Position numbers and translations under genes: made by a program. From Gemmatimonadetes bacterium bin94 (GTDB taxonomy: Bacteria > Gemmatimonadota > Gemmatimonadetes > Longimicrobiales > Gaopeijiaceae): a stretch of 64,000 bases of DNA. The notes beneath the pieces were generated by a model, which was not told the origin of the DNA, ran no database searches, and worked only from the letters and a program-made list of their open reading frames with translations. The DNA lies in contig MPNE01000015.1 of NCBI GenBank assembly GCA_002238865.1, positions 1 through 64,000 of the forward strand. The letters are read 5' to 3'. Below, one piece after another: positions 52,550 to 61,583 of this stretch (position 1 is the first letter of the stretch; each line of letters opens with the position of its first letter).

Positions 52550-53566
52550 TCACGCCAGCGCTCCGATGACCGCATCGGTGAACTCCGCCGTGCCGGCCGA
52601 GCCGCCCATGTCGCGCGTTCGCGACACCCCGTCCCGGATCACGGAATAGAGCGCCGACCGCACCCGTGCCGCCTCCTCCGGCTGGCCGACGTGCTCAAGC
52701 AGCAGGCAGGCCGACAGCAGGAGTCCGGTGGGGTTGGCCACCCCCTGCCCCGCGATGTCGGGGGCCGACCCGTGCACAGCCTCGAAGACGGCGTGATCTT
52801 CGCCGATGTTGGCCGCTGGCGCGAAGCCCAGTCCGCCGACGAGGCCCGCCATGAGGTCGCTCAGGATGTCGCCGAACATGTTTTCCATGACCAGCACATC
52901 GAAGCGGTACGGATCCAGCACCAGGTACATGGCGGTCGCGTCGATGATCCTGTCCTCGAACCCGACCCGGTCCGCGTACCCCTCCGCGATGCGCCGCCCG
53001 ACGTCGAGGAACAGTCCCTGGGTGTGTTTCAGGATGTTCGCCTTGTGCGCCAGGGTGACTTTTTCCCGCCCGTTCGCGGCGGCGTAGTCGAACGCGAAGC
53101 GGACGATCCGCTCGGAGCCGTAACGGGTCGTGATCATGACCGACTCGGCCGCGGCCTTGGGGTCGTTCTCCATGCCGATGAAGTGCTCGACGCCCACGTA
53201 CAGCCCTTCCGTATTCTCTCGGATCAGAACCAGGTCGATGTCTTCGTATCGGCCCCCCGGCAGGATCGTCCTGACGGGACGGACGTTGGCGTAGAGCGCG
53301 AACTCCTTGCGGATGGCAACGTTGACCGAGCGGAAGCCCGAGCCGGACGGCGTGGTGAGCGGGCCCTTGAGCGCAACCCTGTGGGCGTTGATGGAGTCCA
53401 CCGTTTCCTGCGGGAGAACGCTCCCATGGGAGGGCACCGCCGAGGTTCCCGCGACCTGGTGATCGTACTCCAGCCTGGCGCCCACCGCGTCGAGAACGCG
53501 AAGCACCGCCCCCGTAACCTCCGGACCGATCCCGTCGCCGGGGATCACCGTGACGGTCTTATTCAT
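52550..53566 (-). CDS. NAD-type isocitrate/isopropylmalate dehydrogenase family enzyme
   Basis: 338 residues. Visible: [11 protein letters not shown], the substrate loop [20 protein letters not shown] with [16 protein letters not shown], the Lys/Asp catalytic pair ([21 protein letters not shown]) and [19 protein letters not shown]. Ser in PSGSGFRS is the isocitrate-type substrate residue, so NAD-isocitrate dehydrogenase is likely; homoisocitrate dehydrogenase is the alternative, given a LeuA-like synthase in the same series. Its start overlaps the end of the msrB gene. Confidence 0.83.
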   Translation of the reverse strand: MNKTVTVIPGDGIGPEVTGAVLRVLDAVGARLEYDHQVAGTSAVPSHGSVLPQETVDSINAHRVALKGPLTTPSGSGFRSVNVAIRKEFALYANVRPVRTILPGGRYEDIDLVLIRENTEGLYVGVEHFIGMENDPKAAAESVMITTRYGSERIVRFAFDYAAANGREKVTLAHKANILKHTQGLFLDVGRRIAEGYADRVGFEDRIIDATAMYLVLDPYRFDVLVMENMFGDILSDLMAGLVGGLGFAPAANIGEDHAVFEAVHGSAPDIAGQGVANPTGLLLSACLLLEHVGQPEEAARVRSALYSVIRDGVSRTRDMGGSAGTAEFTDAVIGALA

Positions 53567-53996
53567 CCGGGGAAGTGCCGTCCTGCGGCTCGAAGTTCAG
53601 CGCCGCCGAATTGATGCAGTAGCGCATGCCGGTCGGCGCGGGACCGTCCGGAAACACATGGCCGAGGTGGGCATCGCAGCGGCTGCAGACCACCTCGGTA
53701 CGCCGCATGAAGAACTTGCGATCTTCCTTTTCGCCGACGTTCCCGTTCGTCGCGGGCCTGGTGAAGCTGGGCCATCCGGTCCCCGAATCAAACTTCGCGG
53801 ATGACTCGAACAGAGCCTGCCCGCAACAGACGCAACGATAGCTTCCATCCTCTTTGGTGGCCCAGTACTCCCCGGAGAACGCCCGCTCCGTACCCCCCTT
53901 TCGAGCCACCCGGAACTGTTCGGGCGTCAGCTCTTCCCGCCATTCGCGGTCGCTCTTTCGGACCCTGGCCAGGTCCGGATCTGCAGTCTTCGTCAT
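53559..53996 (-). CDS. msrB: Peptide methionine-(R)-S-oxide reductase MsrB
   Basis: 145 residues from ATG 53996, overlapping the SDR stop in ATGA. Zinc pairs CVCCGQ and [10 protein letters not shown] are present, with the catalytic Cys in [11 protein letters not shown] and the GTGWPSFT segment. It reduces methionine-R-sulfoxide in proteins. No signal peptide, so cytoplasmic. It is in the long minus-strand series with an SDR enzyme and the dehydrogenase. Confidence 0.92.
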   Translation of the reverse strand: MTKTADPDLARVRKSDREWREELTPEQFRVARKGGTERAFSGEYWATKEDGSYRCVCCGQALFESSAKFDSGTGWPSFTRPATNGNVGEKEDRKFFMRRTEVVCSRCDAHLGHVFPDGPAPTGMRYCINSAALNFEPQDGTSPDE

Positions 53997-54874
53997 ATCA
54001 GGTATCCCCCGTCTACTGGAATCACGGCCCCCGTAATATGGCGGGCAACCTCGGAGCACAAGAAGAGGATGACCGAAACAACATCCTGCGGGTCACCCAG
54101 CCGGCCCAGCGCGCTTCGCTCCCGGGCACGGTCCAGGAGCTCCGCCGGTACCCGCTCCGTGAGACGAGTGGTGCGGATATACCCGGGGGCGACCGCGTTC
54201 ACATTCACATTCGACGGCCCCAGCTCCAACGCCGTGCTGCGCGTCAGTCCAATGATCCCGGCCTTGGACGAGCAGTAGTTCGCAAGGCCGAATTCGCTGG
54301 ACAGCCCGTGCACCGAAGAGATGTTCACGATCTTGCCGTACTCCTGCGCCCGAAGATATGGCGCGACCGCGCGCGTGAAGTGGAACGTGCCGGTCAGGTT
54401 GGTATCGATCACGTAGTTCCACTCTTCGTCGGTCATCCGCCACAGGGCCCGGTCACTGCCGACCCCGGCGTTGTTGACAAGGATATGGAGTCCGCCCAGC
54501 CGGTCATGTGCCTCCGCGACGAACGCGTTCACGCCGGACGAATCCCGTGAATCGCACGCCCGCACGAACCCATCCACCTCGCCCTCGCTCAGAATCCGTT
54601 CCACCTCGGCAGCCGCCCGACGGCTGGCAGCCCCGGCGTCGAAGTAGTTGAAGGCGACGCGGACACCGTTGCGGGCAAGCCCGATCGCGGTTGCGCGCCC
54701 GATTCCGCTGGAACCGCCGGTCACGATCGCGACCCGCCCCCGCAGCGATGGATGCTCGGAGACGGGAGCCGGCCGGGTTTCGGTCGACACCTCGCTCAGA
54801 AGTTCCTCGACCGCGCCCTCGACACCCGTTTGGCCGCCGGCCACTCCGGGGGCGCGGCCCGATGAGTCACTCAT
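53993..54874 (-). CDS. SDR-family oxidoreductase, FabG-like
   Basis: 293 residues. After a 45-residue hydrophilic extension, the Rossmann fold shows [29 protein letters not shown] with the catalytic Ser, YCSSKAG (Tyr-Lys) and [10 protein letters not shown], ending PVDGGYLI. Reduction of 3-oxoacyl groups is the typical reaction, but the extension is unusual. GGGGGA precedes the ATG. The gap to phoU (65 bases) contains a hairpin. Confidence 0.85.
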   Translation of the reverse strand: MSDSSGRAPGVAGGQTGVEGAVEELLSEVSTETRPAPVSEHPSLRGRVAIVTGGSSGIGRATAIGLARNGVRVAFNYFDAGAASRRAAAEVERILSEGEVDGFVRACDSRDSSGVNAFVAEAHDRLGGLHILVNNAGVGSDRALWRMTDEEWNYVIDTNLTGTFHFTRAVAPYLRAQEYGKIVNISSVHGLSSEFGLANYCSSKAGIIGLTRSTALELGPSNVNVNAVAPGYIRTTRLTERVPAELLDRARERSALGRLGDPQDVVSVILFLCSEVARHITGAVIPVDGGYLI

Positions 54875-54890
54875 GGAATGTCCCCCGTCC

Positions 54891-54908
54891 CGCCCTGCCG
54901 ACAGGGCG
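54891..54908. terminator. Hairpin between phoU and the SDR gene
   Basis: CGCCCTG (54891-54897), a 4-base loop, CAGGGCG (54902-54908). The stem is perfect but no U-run follows on the minus strand, so it may be a weak attenuator separating the phosphate genes from those downstream. Confidence 0.35.
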
Positions 54909-54938
54909 ACTTGCGCCTCCCGGTGCTCTCACGGGTCT

Positions 54939-55619
54939 TCACCACGGGCTGCTTGCGTGCTTTATGGACCTGCCCTCTACCAGAAACACCACGTCTTCGG
55001 CGATGTTGGTGGCGAGGTCTCCGACTCGCTCCAGGTTCTGCACCACCAGGATGGTGTCGAGCCCGGGAGTAATGTAGCGCGGTTGCTCCAGCATGTAGGA
55101 GACGATGATCCGGAAAGCGGACGTCCTGAGGTCGTCCACTCGCTGATCTTCGGCGATGACCATCCTGGCCATTTCCACGTCCCGATTGACCATGGCATCG
55201 AGGGCCTTGCCGAGCATTCTCCGCACCTGACCGCCAATCTCCCATATCTCCATGATGGCGGGTAGCGGGGGATGTTGCGCGATGCGCCGGCTTGCCTTTG
55301 CGATGTTGACCGCGTGATCCCCGATCCGTTCGATGTCGTTGGACGCCTTGAGGGCGACGAACACCAGCCGCAGGTCGCCCGCCATGGGATGTTGCAGTGC
55401 CAGCAGCTCCAGGACGTGCTCGTCGATCGCGACCTCGAGTTCGTCGACGCGGTCGTCCGCCCGCCGAACCACCCTGGTCATGCTCGCGTCCCGCTCCGAA
55501 AGCCCTTCCATGGCCATCCGCACCAGCTCCTCCGCGCGGCCCGCCATTTCCAGCAGCATCTGTTGCAGGCGATCGAGCTGCGCTTCAAAGGGCCCTCTGG
55601 GGAAGGGTGATTCGGTCAT
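54939..55619 (-). CDS. phoU: Phosphate signalling protein PhoU
   Basis: 226 residues forming two three-helix bundles, with metal-binding repeats NDIERIGDHAVNIA and NLERVGDLATNIAEDVVFL. PhoU links the Pst transporter to PhoR and dampens the Pho response when phosphate is plentiful. Its ATG overlaps the pstB stop in ATGA. Confidence 0.93.
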   Translation of the reverse strand: MTESPFPRGPFEAQLDRLQQMLLEMAGRAEELVRMAMEGLSERDASMTRVVRRADDRVDELEVAIDEHVLELLALQHPMAGDLRLVFVALKASNDIERIGDHAVNIAKASRRIAQHPPLPAIMEIWEIGGQVRRMLGKALDAMVNRDVEMARMVIAEDQRVDDLRTSAFRIIVSYMLEQPRYITPGLDTILVVQNLERVGDLATNIAEDVVFLVEGRSIKHASSPW

Positions 55620-56395
55620 GAGATCCGGCCCGTGAGATAGTGCTCGGTGCGCCGCTTGCGAGGGTTCGTGAAGAGGGTTTCGGTCGGACCGTACTCCAGC
55701 AGCTCGCCCCGGTCCAGATATCCCGTGAGATCCGAGAGGCGGGCGGCCTGCGCACGATTGTGGGTGGCGATGACGATGGTATGGTCCGACTTGAGCGAGT
55801 GGATCGTAGCCTCGATGCGCGCGGTGGCCGTGGGATCGAGCGCCGACGTGGGTTCATCCATCAGCAGGATGTCAGGCTTGAGGGCCAGTGTGCGTGCAAT
55901 GCAGAGCCTCTGGCGCTGGCCGGCCGAGAGCTCCATGGCAGGCGCGTCGAGGTCCTCTGCGACCTCGGACCAGAGCCCGGCCGCGGTCAATGCCTCCTCC
56001 GCCAGCACGTGCAGGTCCCCGGAATAGCCGCTGGCACGGGGCCCGAAGGCAACGTTGTCGAACACCGACTTGGGAAACAGCGTGGCCTGCTGGAACACCA
56101 TGCCGATCCGTCTGCGCACCTCGACCGGATCGATCCGTTCGCCGTGCAGATCCACGCCGTTGAGACACACTGTCCCGGTGGTGACCGCGCCCGGCAACAG
56201 CTCGTTCATCCGGTTGAAACAGCGCAGCAGCGTCGTCTTGCCGCACCCGGAAGGACCAATGATGGAAACGACCCGCCCGCGGGGGATGGACAGCGAAATC
56301 TCGCTCAGAGCAGTCTTGCCGCCAAAGCGCACCGTTAGCGCGTCCGCGGACAGGGCCGGGGTCTCCGGACCCGTTCCGGATGCAGAGATGTTCAC
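55616..56395 (-). CDS. pstB: Phosphate ABC transporter ATPase PstB
   Basis: 259 residues from GTG 56395, with GGAGG six bases upstream, overlapping the pstA stop. ABC motifs: IIGPSGCGKTTLLRCFNRMN, IGMVFQQATLFPKSVFDNVAFG, signature ELSAGQRQRLCIAR (Ala replaces the usual second Gly) and ILLMDEPTSALDP. It powers phosphate import. Confidence 0.94.
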   Translation of the reverse strand: MNISASGTGPETPALSADALTVRFGGKTALSEISLSIPRGRVVSIIGPSGCGKTTLLRCFNRMNELLPGAVTTGTVCLNGVDLHGERIDPVEVRRRIGMVFQQATLFPKSVFDNVAFGPRASGYSGDLHVLAEEALTAAGLWSEVAEDLDAPAMELSAGQRQRLCIARTLALKPDILLMDEPTSALDPTATARIEATIHSLKSDHTIVIATHNRAQAARLSDLTGYLDRGELLEYGPTETLFTNPRKRRTEHYLTGRIS

Positions 56396-57234
56396 CGCTT
56401 GCCTCCTCGCAGTCGGTGCCGGACTGCCAGCGCGACGAGGTTCATCGCGAGCAGTACCACAAGTAGCGCCACGCATGCCCCGGCCGCCAGCGCGGAGAAG
56501 TCCTCCTGCGACCGGGCAGTCCAGGCGAATATCTGCGTCGGAAGCGAGGTGAGCGGATCGCCCGGAGCCCCCGGCGCGAAGGTGACGAAGGCTGCAGCGC
56601 CGATCACGAGCAGGGGAGCCGCCTCCCCCATCGCCCGCGTGAACGCGAGGCAACAGCCGGTCAACACTCCCGGTGCCGCCGCCGGCAGAATCTGGTGACG
56701 GATGACCTGCCACTTGGTCGCACCCAGGCCATGGGCGGCGACGCGCAGCCCCTTCGGCACCGCCCGGATTGCCGATGCGGAGACCACGATCACCGTTGGC
56801 AGAGCGAGCGCGGCCAGGGTCAAGCTACCGGCAACGATGCTCGCACCGAGTCCGAGTCCGCGGGCAAAGAGCGCCAGGCCCACGACCCCGTACACCACGG
56901 AGGGCACCCCGGCCAGGTTGGCGATCGCGGATTCGATGGCGCCGGTCAGGCGGGTCCGGGGGGCATACTCTTCGAGAAAGATGGCCGTGCCGAGGCCTGT
57001 CGGGAAGGCGACCGCAGCCGTCAGGAACGCGATCCAAAGCGTCCCCGCAAGCGCCGGCCCCACCCCGGCACGGGCGGCGAAGCGCGACGGTGCGTCCACC
57101 AGGAATCCAGCATCCACAACGGGCCGGGCCTCGGCCAGCAGGACGATGATCAACAGCAGAAAGGCAACGAGCACCGCGCCTGCGGCCAACGCGCACGCCG
57201 TTCCGATCGGGCCGTGACGACGCAGCAGGCCCAT
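56392..57234 (-). CDS. pstA: Phosphate ABC transporter permease PstA
   Basis: 280 residues from ATG 57234, overlapping the pstC stop in TGATG. Six membrane helices; the permease segment LAGTLWIAFLTAAVAFPTGLGTAIFLEEYAP and the EAA-loop region AAHGLGATKWQVIRHQILPAAAPG with RAMGEAAPLLVIG are typical of PstA. It pairs with PstC. Confidence 0.92.
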   Translation of the reverse strand: MGLLRRHGPIGTACALAAGAVLVAFLLLIIVLLAEARPVVDAGFLVDAPSRFAARAGVGPALAGTLWIAFLTAAVAFPTGLGTAIFLEEYAPRTRLTGAIESAIANLAGVPSVVYGVVGLALFARGLGLGASIVAGSLTLAALALPTVIVVSASAIRAVPKGLRVAAHGLGATKWQVIRHQILPAAAPGVLTGCCLAFTRAMGEAAPLLVIGAAAFVTFAPGAPGDPLTSLPTQIFAWTARSQEDFSALAAGACVALLVVLLAMNLVALAVRHRLRGGKR

Positions 57235-58151
57235 CAACGCGCGCCGTCCCGGTCTCGCCGTGACAGAAGACGCCTGCCGCCCGCATACATCACGTAGGTG
57301 ACGACGAACAGAACTGCGCCGACGGCGAAGAAGGCACGGTAGTGGAGCGTCCCGGAGGGTGCGTCCCCGAGGCTCGACTGCCCGATGAAGGCCGTGAGGG
57401 TTCGGATCCCCTCGAGCGGGTTCCACGTCAGACGCGCCTGGTTCCCCGCGGCGAGGGTGACGATCATCGTCTCGCCCGCCGCCCTGGCCATGGCCAGAAC
57501 CACCGACCCGATGATGCCCCGTGACGCGGCGGGTATCAGGACCCGGACCACCACACGGTCCCTGGTGGCGCCCAGGGCCAGACCGGCTTCCATCAGCGAC
57601 GCCGGGACCGACTCCAGTGCTTCGCGGGACAGCACCACGACGGTGGGCAGGATCATCAGCCCGACCACCAGACACGCTGACAACCCGTTGAAGGCTTCCA
57701 CCTCGGGCCATGCGGCCCTGAGCGCGGGAGTCACGAAGTTGAGCGCGATGTAGCCGTAGACCACGGTCGGAACACCGGCGAGGAGAGACGTCGCCGTGCC
57801 CACGACCGTCGCGGACCTGGCGTCCGCGTACTGGTGCAGGTAGAGCGCGGTCATGACCCCCGGGAGCACCGCAAAGACCGCCGCACCGACCGTGATCTGG
57901 GCGGTGGCGGCAAGGAGGGGCAGCACCCCGAAGCGGGGCTCCTCGGAGAAGGGAGTCCACGTCGCTTCGGTGAAAAAACGTGCGGGAGACACTTCCGTGA
58001 AGAAGAGTACGGTTTCGAAGCCCAGCACACCGACAACCGCCAGCGCGGTCGCGGTTGCCACAACTGCACAGGCCTGGAAGACCCTGCCGGCAAGGCGCTC
58101 GGCCAGGGCGCGGGAGGCCGTCCCGGCACCGGAAAGCTCTGCCACGGTCAT
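57234..58151 (-). CDS. pstC: Phosphate ABC transporter permease PstC
   Basis: 305 residues, overlapping the pstS stop in ATGA. Membrane helices begin at about residue 28. The EAA loop SLMEAGLALGATRDRVVVRVLIPAAS and MARAAGETMIVTLAAG are characteristic. It carries phosphate across the inner membrane with PstA. Confidence 0.92.
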   Translation of the reverse strand: MTVAELSGAGTASRALAERLAGRVFQACAVVATATALAVVGVLGFETVLFFTEVSPARFFTEATWTPFSEEPRFGVLPLLAATAQITVGAAVFAVLPGVMTALYLHQYADARSATVVGTATSLLAGVPTVVYGYIALNFVTPALRAAWPEVEAFNGLSACLVVGLMILPTVVVLSREALESVPASLMEAGLALGATRDRVVVRVLIPAASRGIIGSVVLAMARAAGETMIVTLAAGNQARLTWNPLEGIRTLTAFIGQSSLGDAPSGTLHYRAFFAVGAVLFVVTYVMYAGGRRLLSRRDRDGAR

Positions 58152-59089
58152 GGGTAACCCCGTCTGGCCCCGGCAAGCAGCATCCTGCTACGCGCATATT
58201 CGGCGGCGGGAAGGGATGCATAGCCAATCTCCGACGCGAGTCTCTCGCTGGCCGAGACGTAGTGCAGAGCGAAGTTGTACACATGATCCTGCAGGACGGA
58301 CTTCCGTCCAACGTAGATGTACAGATCGCGCGTAAGGGGACTGTAGCTTCCGTCACCGAGAGCTGTCGGCGTGGGGCCAACGCAGCCGAACCCGGTGTCG
58401 ATCGCGAGGACTCGCAGGCGGTCCCGGCTCGGGGCGTAGCCGGCAGACCCGAAGTACCCCAATGCCCAACGGTTCCCGGCAACGCCCCGTGCGATCAGGT
58501 GATCGTCCTCCGTCTGGTAGTGATCGGCGCGGCTGGCCCCGGGACGCCCCATCACCACCGTGGTGAAGTAGTCGTACGTACCCGAAGCCGTTCCCGGCCC
58601 GAAGAGGCGGATCCTCTCGGCGGGGAGCGCCGGTCTGAGATCCCGCCATGTCGTGACCTCGCTCCCGGGACGCCAAAGCTGCCTCAACTCGGCAAGGCTC
58701 AGACAACTCACCGCGGTGTTGGCCGGATGCGTCACGATGACAATGCCGTCTCTCGCGACGGGGATGGCAACGTAGTCGCGTCCCGTCTCCCGGCAGCGGG
58801 CCGCTTCGGCGGACGTCATCGTTCGAGACGCCGCCGCGATGTCGATCTCGCCGTCGCAGAACCGTCGCAGGCCGCCCCCCGATCCCGAAAAGCGCACGGC
58901 GACCCGGTATTGCGGGAACTCGTCGGTGAACTCCTCGGCAACGGCTTCCGAGAGCGCATACAGGCTGCTGGATCCATCGACCACGACGAGCGCACCGGGT
59001 CCGCCGGCGCCGCCGGGACATCCGAAAAGGCCAAACGCGAGGGCAGCCAGGCCGAGCCGCTTCATGCCGGCGTTCGGGCGAATCGTCAC
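58148..59089 (-). CDS. pstS: Phosphate-binding lipoprotein PstS
   Basis: 313 residues from GTG 59089, which overlaps the phoR stop; ATG 59065 is an alternative start. The lipobox GLFGC anchors it to the inner membrane. Phosphate-binding signatures: DGSSSLYALSEAVAEEF, FSGSGGGLRRFCDGEIDIAAASR, FGPGTASGTYDYF and GYFGSAGY. The Ser-rich loops normally hold phosphate by hydrogen bonds. Confidence 0.92.
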   Translation of the reverse strand: MTIRPNAGMKRLGLAALAFGLFGCPGGAGGPGALVVVDGSSSLYALSEAVAEEFTDEFPQYRVAVRFSGSGGGLRRFCDGEIDIAAASRTMTSAEAARCRETGRDYVAIPVARDGIVIVTHPANTAVSCLSLAELRQLWRPGSEVTTWRDLRPALPAERIRLFGPGTASGTYDYFTTVVMGRPGASRADHYQTEDDHLIARGVAGNRWALGYFGSAGYAPSRDRLRVLAIDTGFGCVGPTPTALGDGSYSPLTRDLYIYVGRKSVLQDHVYNFALHYVSASERLASEIGYASLPAAEYARSRMLLAGARRGYP

Positions 59090-60840
59090 GTGGCGACAAC
59101 TCCCTTCTTCGCGACCTTGTGCAGCGGCACGGTGAAGGTGACGGTCGTGCCCGATCCCCATGTGCTCTCGGCCGCCACGTCACCACCCATGCTGGACACC
59201 AGGTGGCGCACGATGGCCAGCCCGAGTCCCGTGCCCCCTTCCTTCCGCGACCTGGCCGCGTCCACCCGGTAGAATCGCTCGAAGATCCTCGGCAGCGCCG
59301 CTGCGGGAATGCCTGCGCCGTTGTCCTTGACGGCAACGACCAGATGATCGCCCACCGCCTCGAACTCCACCGTGATCCGCCCGGTCACTTCGGGCACGTA
59401 GCGAAGCGCGTTCTCGAAGAGGTTGCGGAAGATCTGATAGACCGCTGCCTCGTCCCCCAACCCCTCACCACTCCCCGGAATCCGGAAGTCCACGCCCCGG
59501 CGGGCGGCCTCGGACTCCAGCTCCTGCCATGCGGACCGCGCCACGCGATCGGCCGAGAACGGCTTCCGCTCCGGACTCCACGCTCCGGACTCGTAGCGGG
59601 AAAGGTCCAGCAAGTCGTCGACCAGGCGTTGCAGCCGCACCGTATTGCCTTCGATCGACCGGAGCCACCGGTGCCGGAGTTCGGTGGGAAGCTCCTCGTC
59701 GAGGATCGTCTCGGCGGCGGCCCGGATGACGGTCAACGGGGTCTTGAGTTCATGGGAGGCATTGGCGACGAAGTCCGAACGGACAGCCTCCAGGCGCCGG
59801 ATCTCGGTGATGTCGACGAGCAGGACCACCGACCCCCCCTCGGTACCCCTCTTGGTGCGAACCTGGAGTTCACGGTCACCCACGGTCACCTCGCGACGCG
59901 CCTCACGGCGGATCACGGAGGCTTCGAGCAGATCGCGCAGCTCCGGATCGCGCACCACCGAGCCGACGGGCGCGAACGGCAGCACCTCGAAGACGCCCAG
60001 AAGCTCCCGCGCGGCAGGATTGATGCGCAGAATCCTGGCGTCGTCGGTGAGCGCCATGAGCCCCTCACCCACCTCGTCCATGAGTTGCGCCAGCTCATCC
60101 CGCTCCCGTGAGACGCTGGCGACCTGTTCCTCCAGCTCCCCCCGTACCCGGTTGGCCGCGGACGCCAGCCGGGCGAGCTCGGTGACGCGGGGAAGCCTGA
60201 CGCGCGGACCGGGGGGCTGGCCGGAGCCAAGCCGCGCCAGGAGGCGCCTCACATCCGCGAGCGACCCGTTGACCCCGCCCACCGCGCGGTCCACAAACAG
60301 GAAGGCGACGACACCAACGGCAAGGACGGCCAACGCAACCTGCCGGCCAATCCGCGAGGCCGCCTCGGCGATCGATGCGGACGGCGACCCGAAACGGACC
60401 ACAACCGGAGCGCCCTGCCAGTACACTCTGGTCGCGCTGAACAGGTAATCCCGCGCGTCCAGGGCACTGGTGCGCCGAGACGATGCGCTCACGCGCCCCA
60501 ACGCCCCCACCACTTCGGTGCGCCGGCTCCGATCCGGCACCGTGTCCACATGCCCTGGCCCCAGGTCGGAGTCGGCGATCAGGGTCAGCTCCGCATCGAA
60601 CACGCTCACCCGGTATCCGGTGGACATGGCCAGAATCCCCGCCACGCTGTCGAGCGGAAGCTCCCGCGAAGCACGCAGACCCTCGGCACCCAGCCCCGTC
60701 GCCGCGACAAGTTGTTCCTCCCCTTCGCCGTACAGCACCCCGGCGACCAGCACCCGGGTCACACCCCAGGCCGCCGCCGCGACAAGGATGACCGCCCCAC
60801 CCCAGAATCCCGCCACAGCCGGGCGAAGCGGGATCCTCAT
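59086..60840 (-). CDS. phoR: Phosphate-responsive sensor kinase PhoR
   Basis: 584 residues from ATG 60840, overlapping the phoB stop in ATGA. Two membrane helices (about 10-32 and 165-185) enclose a periplasmic domain of roughly 130 residues, then a HAMP-like linker and a PAS domain. The kinase core follows with ANASHELKTPLTVIRAAAE (phospho-His), NLFENALRYV, DNGAGIPAAALPRIFERFY and GTGLGLAIVRHLV. A sizeable periplasmic domain is atypical of the enteric PhoR and suggests an extra sensory input. Confidence 0.9.
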   Translation of the reverse strand: MRIPLRPAVAGFWGGAVILVAAAAWGVTRVLVAGVLYGEGEEQLVAATGLGAEGLRASRELPLDSVAGILAMSTGYRVSVFDAELTLIADSDLGPGHVDTVPDRSRRTEVVGALGRVSASSRRTSALDARDYLFSATRVYWQGAPVVVRFGSPSASIAEAASRIGRQVALAVLAVGVVAFLFVDRAVGGVNGSLADVRRLLARLGSGQPPGPRVRLPRVTELARLASAANRVRGELEEQVASVSRERDELAQLMDEVGEGLMALTDDARILRINPAARELLGVFEVLPFAPVGSVVRDPELRDLLEASVIRREARREVTVGDRELQVRTKRGTEGGSVVLLVDITEIRRLEAVRSDFVANASHELKTPLTVIRAAAETILDEELPTELRHRWLRSIEGNTVRLQRLVDDLLDLSRYESGAWSPERKPFSADRVARSAWQELESEAARRGVDFRIPGSGEGLGDEAAVYQIFRNLFENALRYVPEVTGRITVEFEAVGDHLVVAVKDNGAGIPAAALPRIFERFYRVDAARSRKEGGTGLGLAIVRHLVSSMGGDVAAESTWGSGTTVTFTVPLHKVAKKGVVAT

Positions 60841-61583
60841 TCGGGGGCTCGGAATCGGTATCCAAATCCGCGCACCGTCTCGATCCACGACCCGGCGGGG
60901 CCCAGCTTGGCACGCAATCGGCGAATGTGCATATCAATCGTGCGAGGGCGAATCCGATTCGCGGCTTCAGGCTCGGCACTCCACGTTTCGCGGAGAAGCT
61001 CCCGCCTGCTCCGGGTCCGGTCACGGTGCTCCAAAAAGGTCCTGAGCAAGCGAAACTCGGTGGGCGTGACCCGGATATCCTCACCGTCGAACGTCACGCG
61101 CATGGAGCCGGGATTGACGCGCAGCGACCCGGCTTTGAGGATCCGTCCCCCCTTCGCTTGCGCGACGCCGTCCCCCCGCGCCCGCCTCAGTATGGCATCG
61201 ACCCGGAGCACCAGCTCACGAGGGCTGAAGGGCTTTGTGAGGTAATCGTCCGCCCCCATTTCAAGGCCCGCGATGCGGTCCGTCTCCTCCCGCTTCGCGG
61301 TGAGCACCAGGATTGGCACTCCCCGCGTCGACCTGTCACTGCGCACGGAACGCAGCACCTCGTCACCCGACAGCCGCGGCAGCATCCGGTCGAGCACCAC
61401 CAGGTCCGGGGGTTCCCTGTGCAGCGACTCGAGCCCTTCCAGGCCGTTGGCCGCCGTTTCGACGTGGTATCCCGACTTCGTGAGCTGATAGGCAACCAGG
61501 GCCGCGATGCCGGGGTCGTCTTCGATCACCAGCACACGGGGCCGCACACCCGCACCCCGGCCCCCCGGCCCGGTCACGGTCAC
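60837..61583 (-). CDS. phoB: PhoB-type response regulator
   Basis: 248 residues from GTG 61583, overlapping the LeuA-like stop in GTGA; the receiver begins at about residue 14, so a later GTG is possible. Receiver motifs: LVIEDDPGI, LVVLDRMLP with the phospho-Asp, LTAKRE and YLTKPFSPREL. The OmpR/PhoB winged helix has RVTPTEFRLLRTFLEHRDR and RTIDMHIRRLRAKLGP. It activates the pst genes when phosphate is scarce; no clear Pho box was found upstream. Confidence 0.9.
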   Translation of the reverse strand: MTVTGPGGRGAGVRPRVLVIEDDPGIAALVAYQLTKSGYHVETAANGLEGLESLHREPPDLVVLDRMLPRLSGDEVLRSVRSDRSTRGVPILVLTAKREETDRIAGLEMGADDYLTKPFSPRELVLRVDAILRRARGDGVAQAKGGRILKAGSLRVNPGSMRVTFDGEDIRVTPTEFRLLRTFLEHRDRTRSRRELLRETWSAEPEAANRIRPRTIDMHIRRLRAKLGPAGSWIETVRGFGYRFRAPE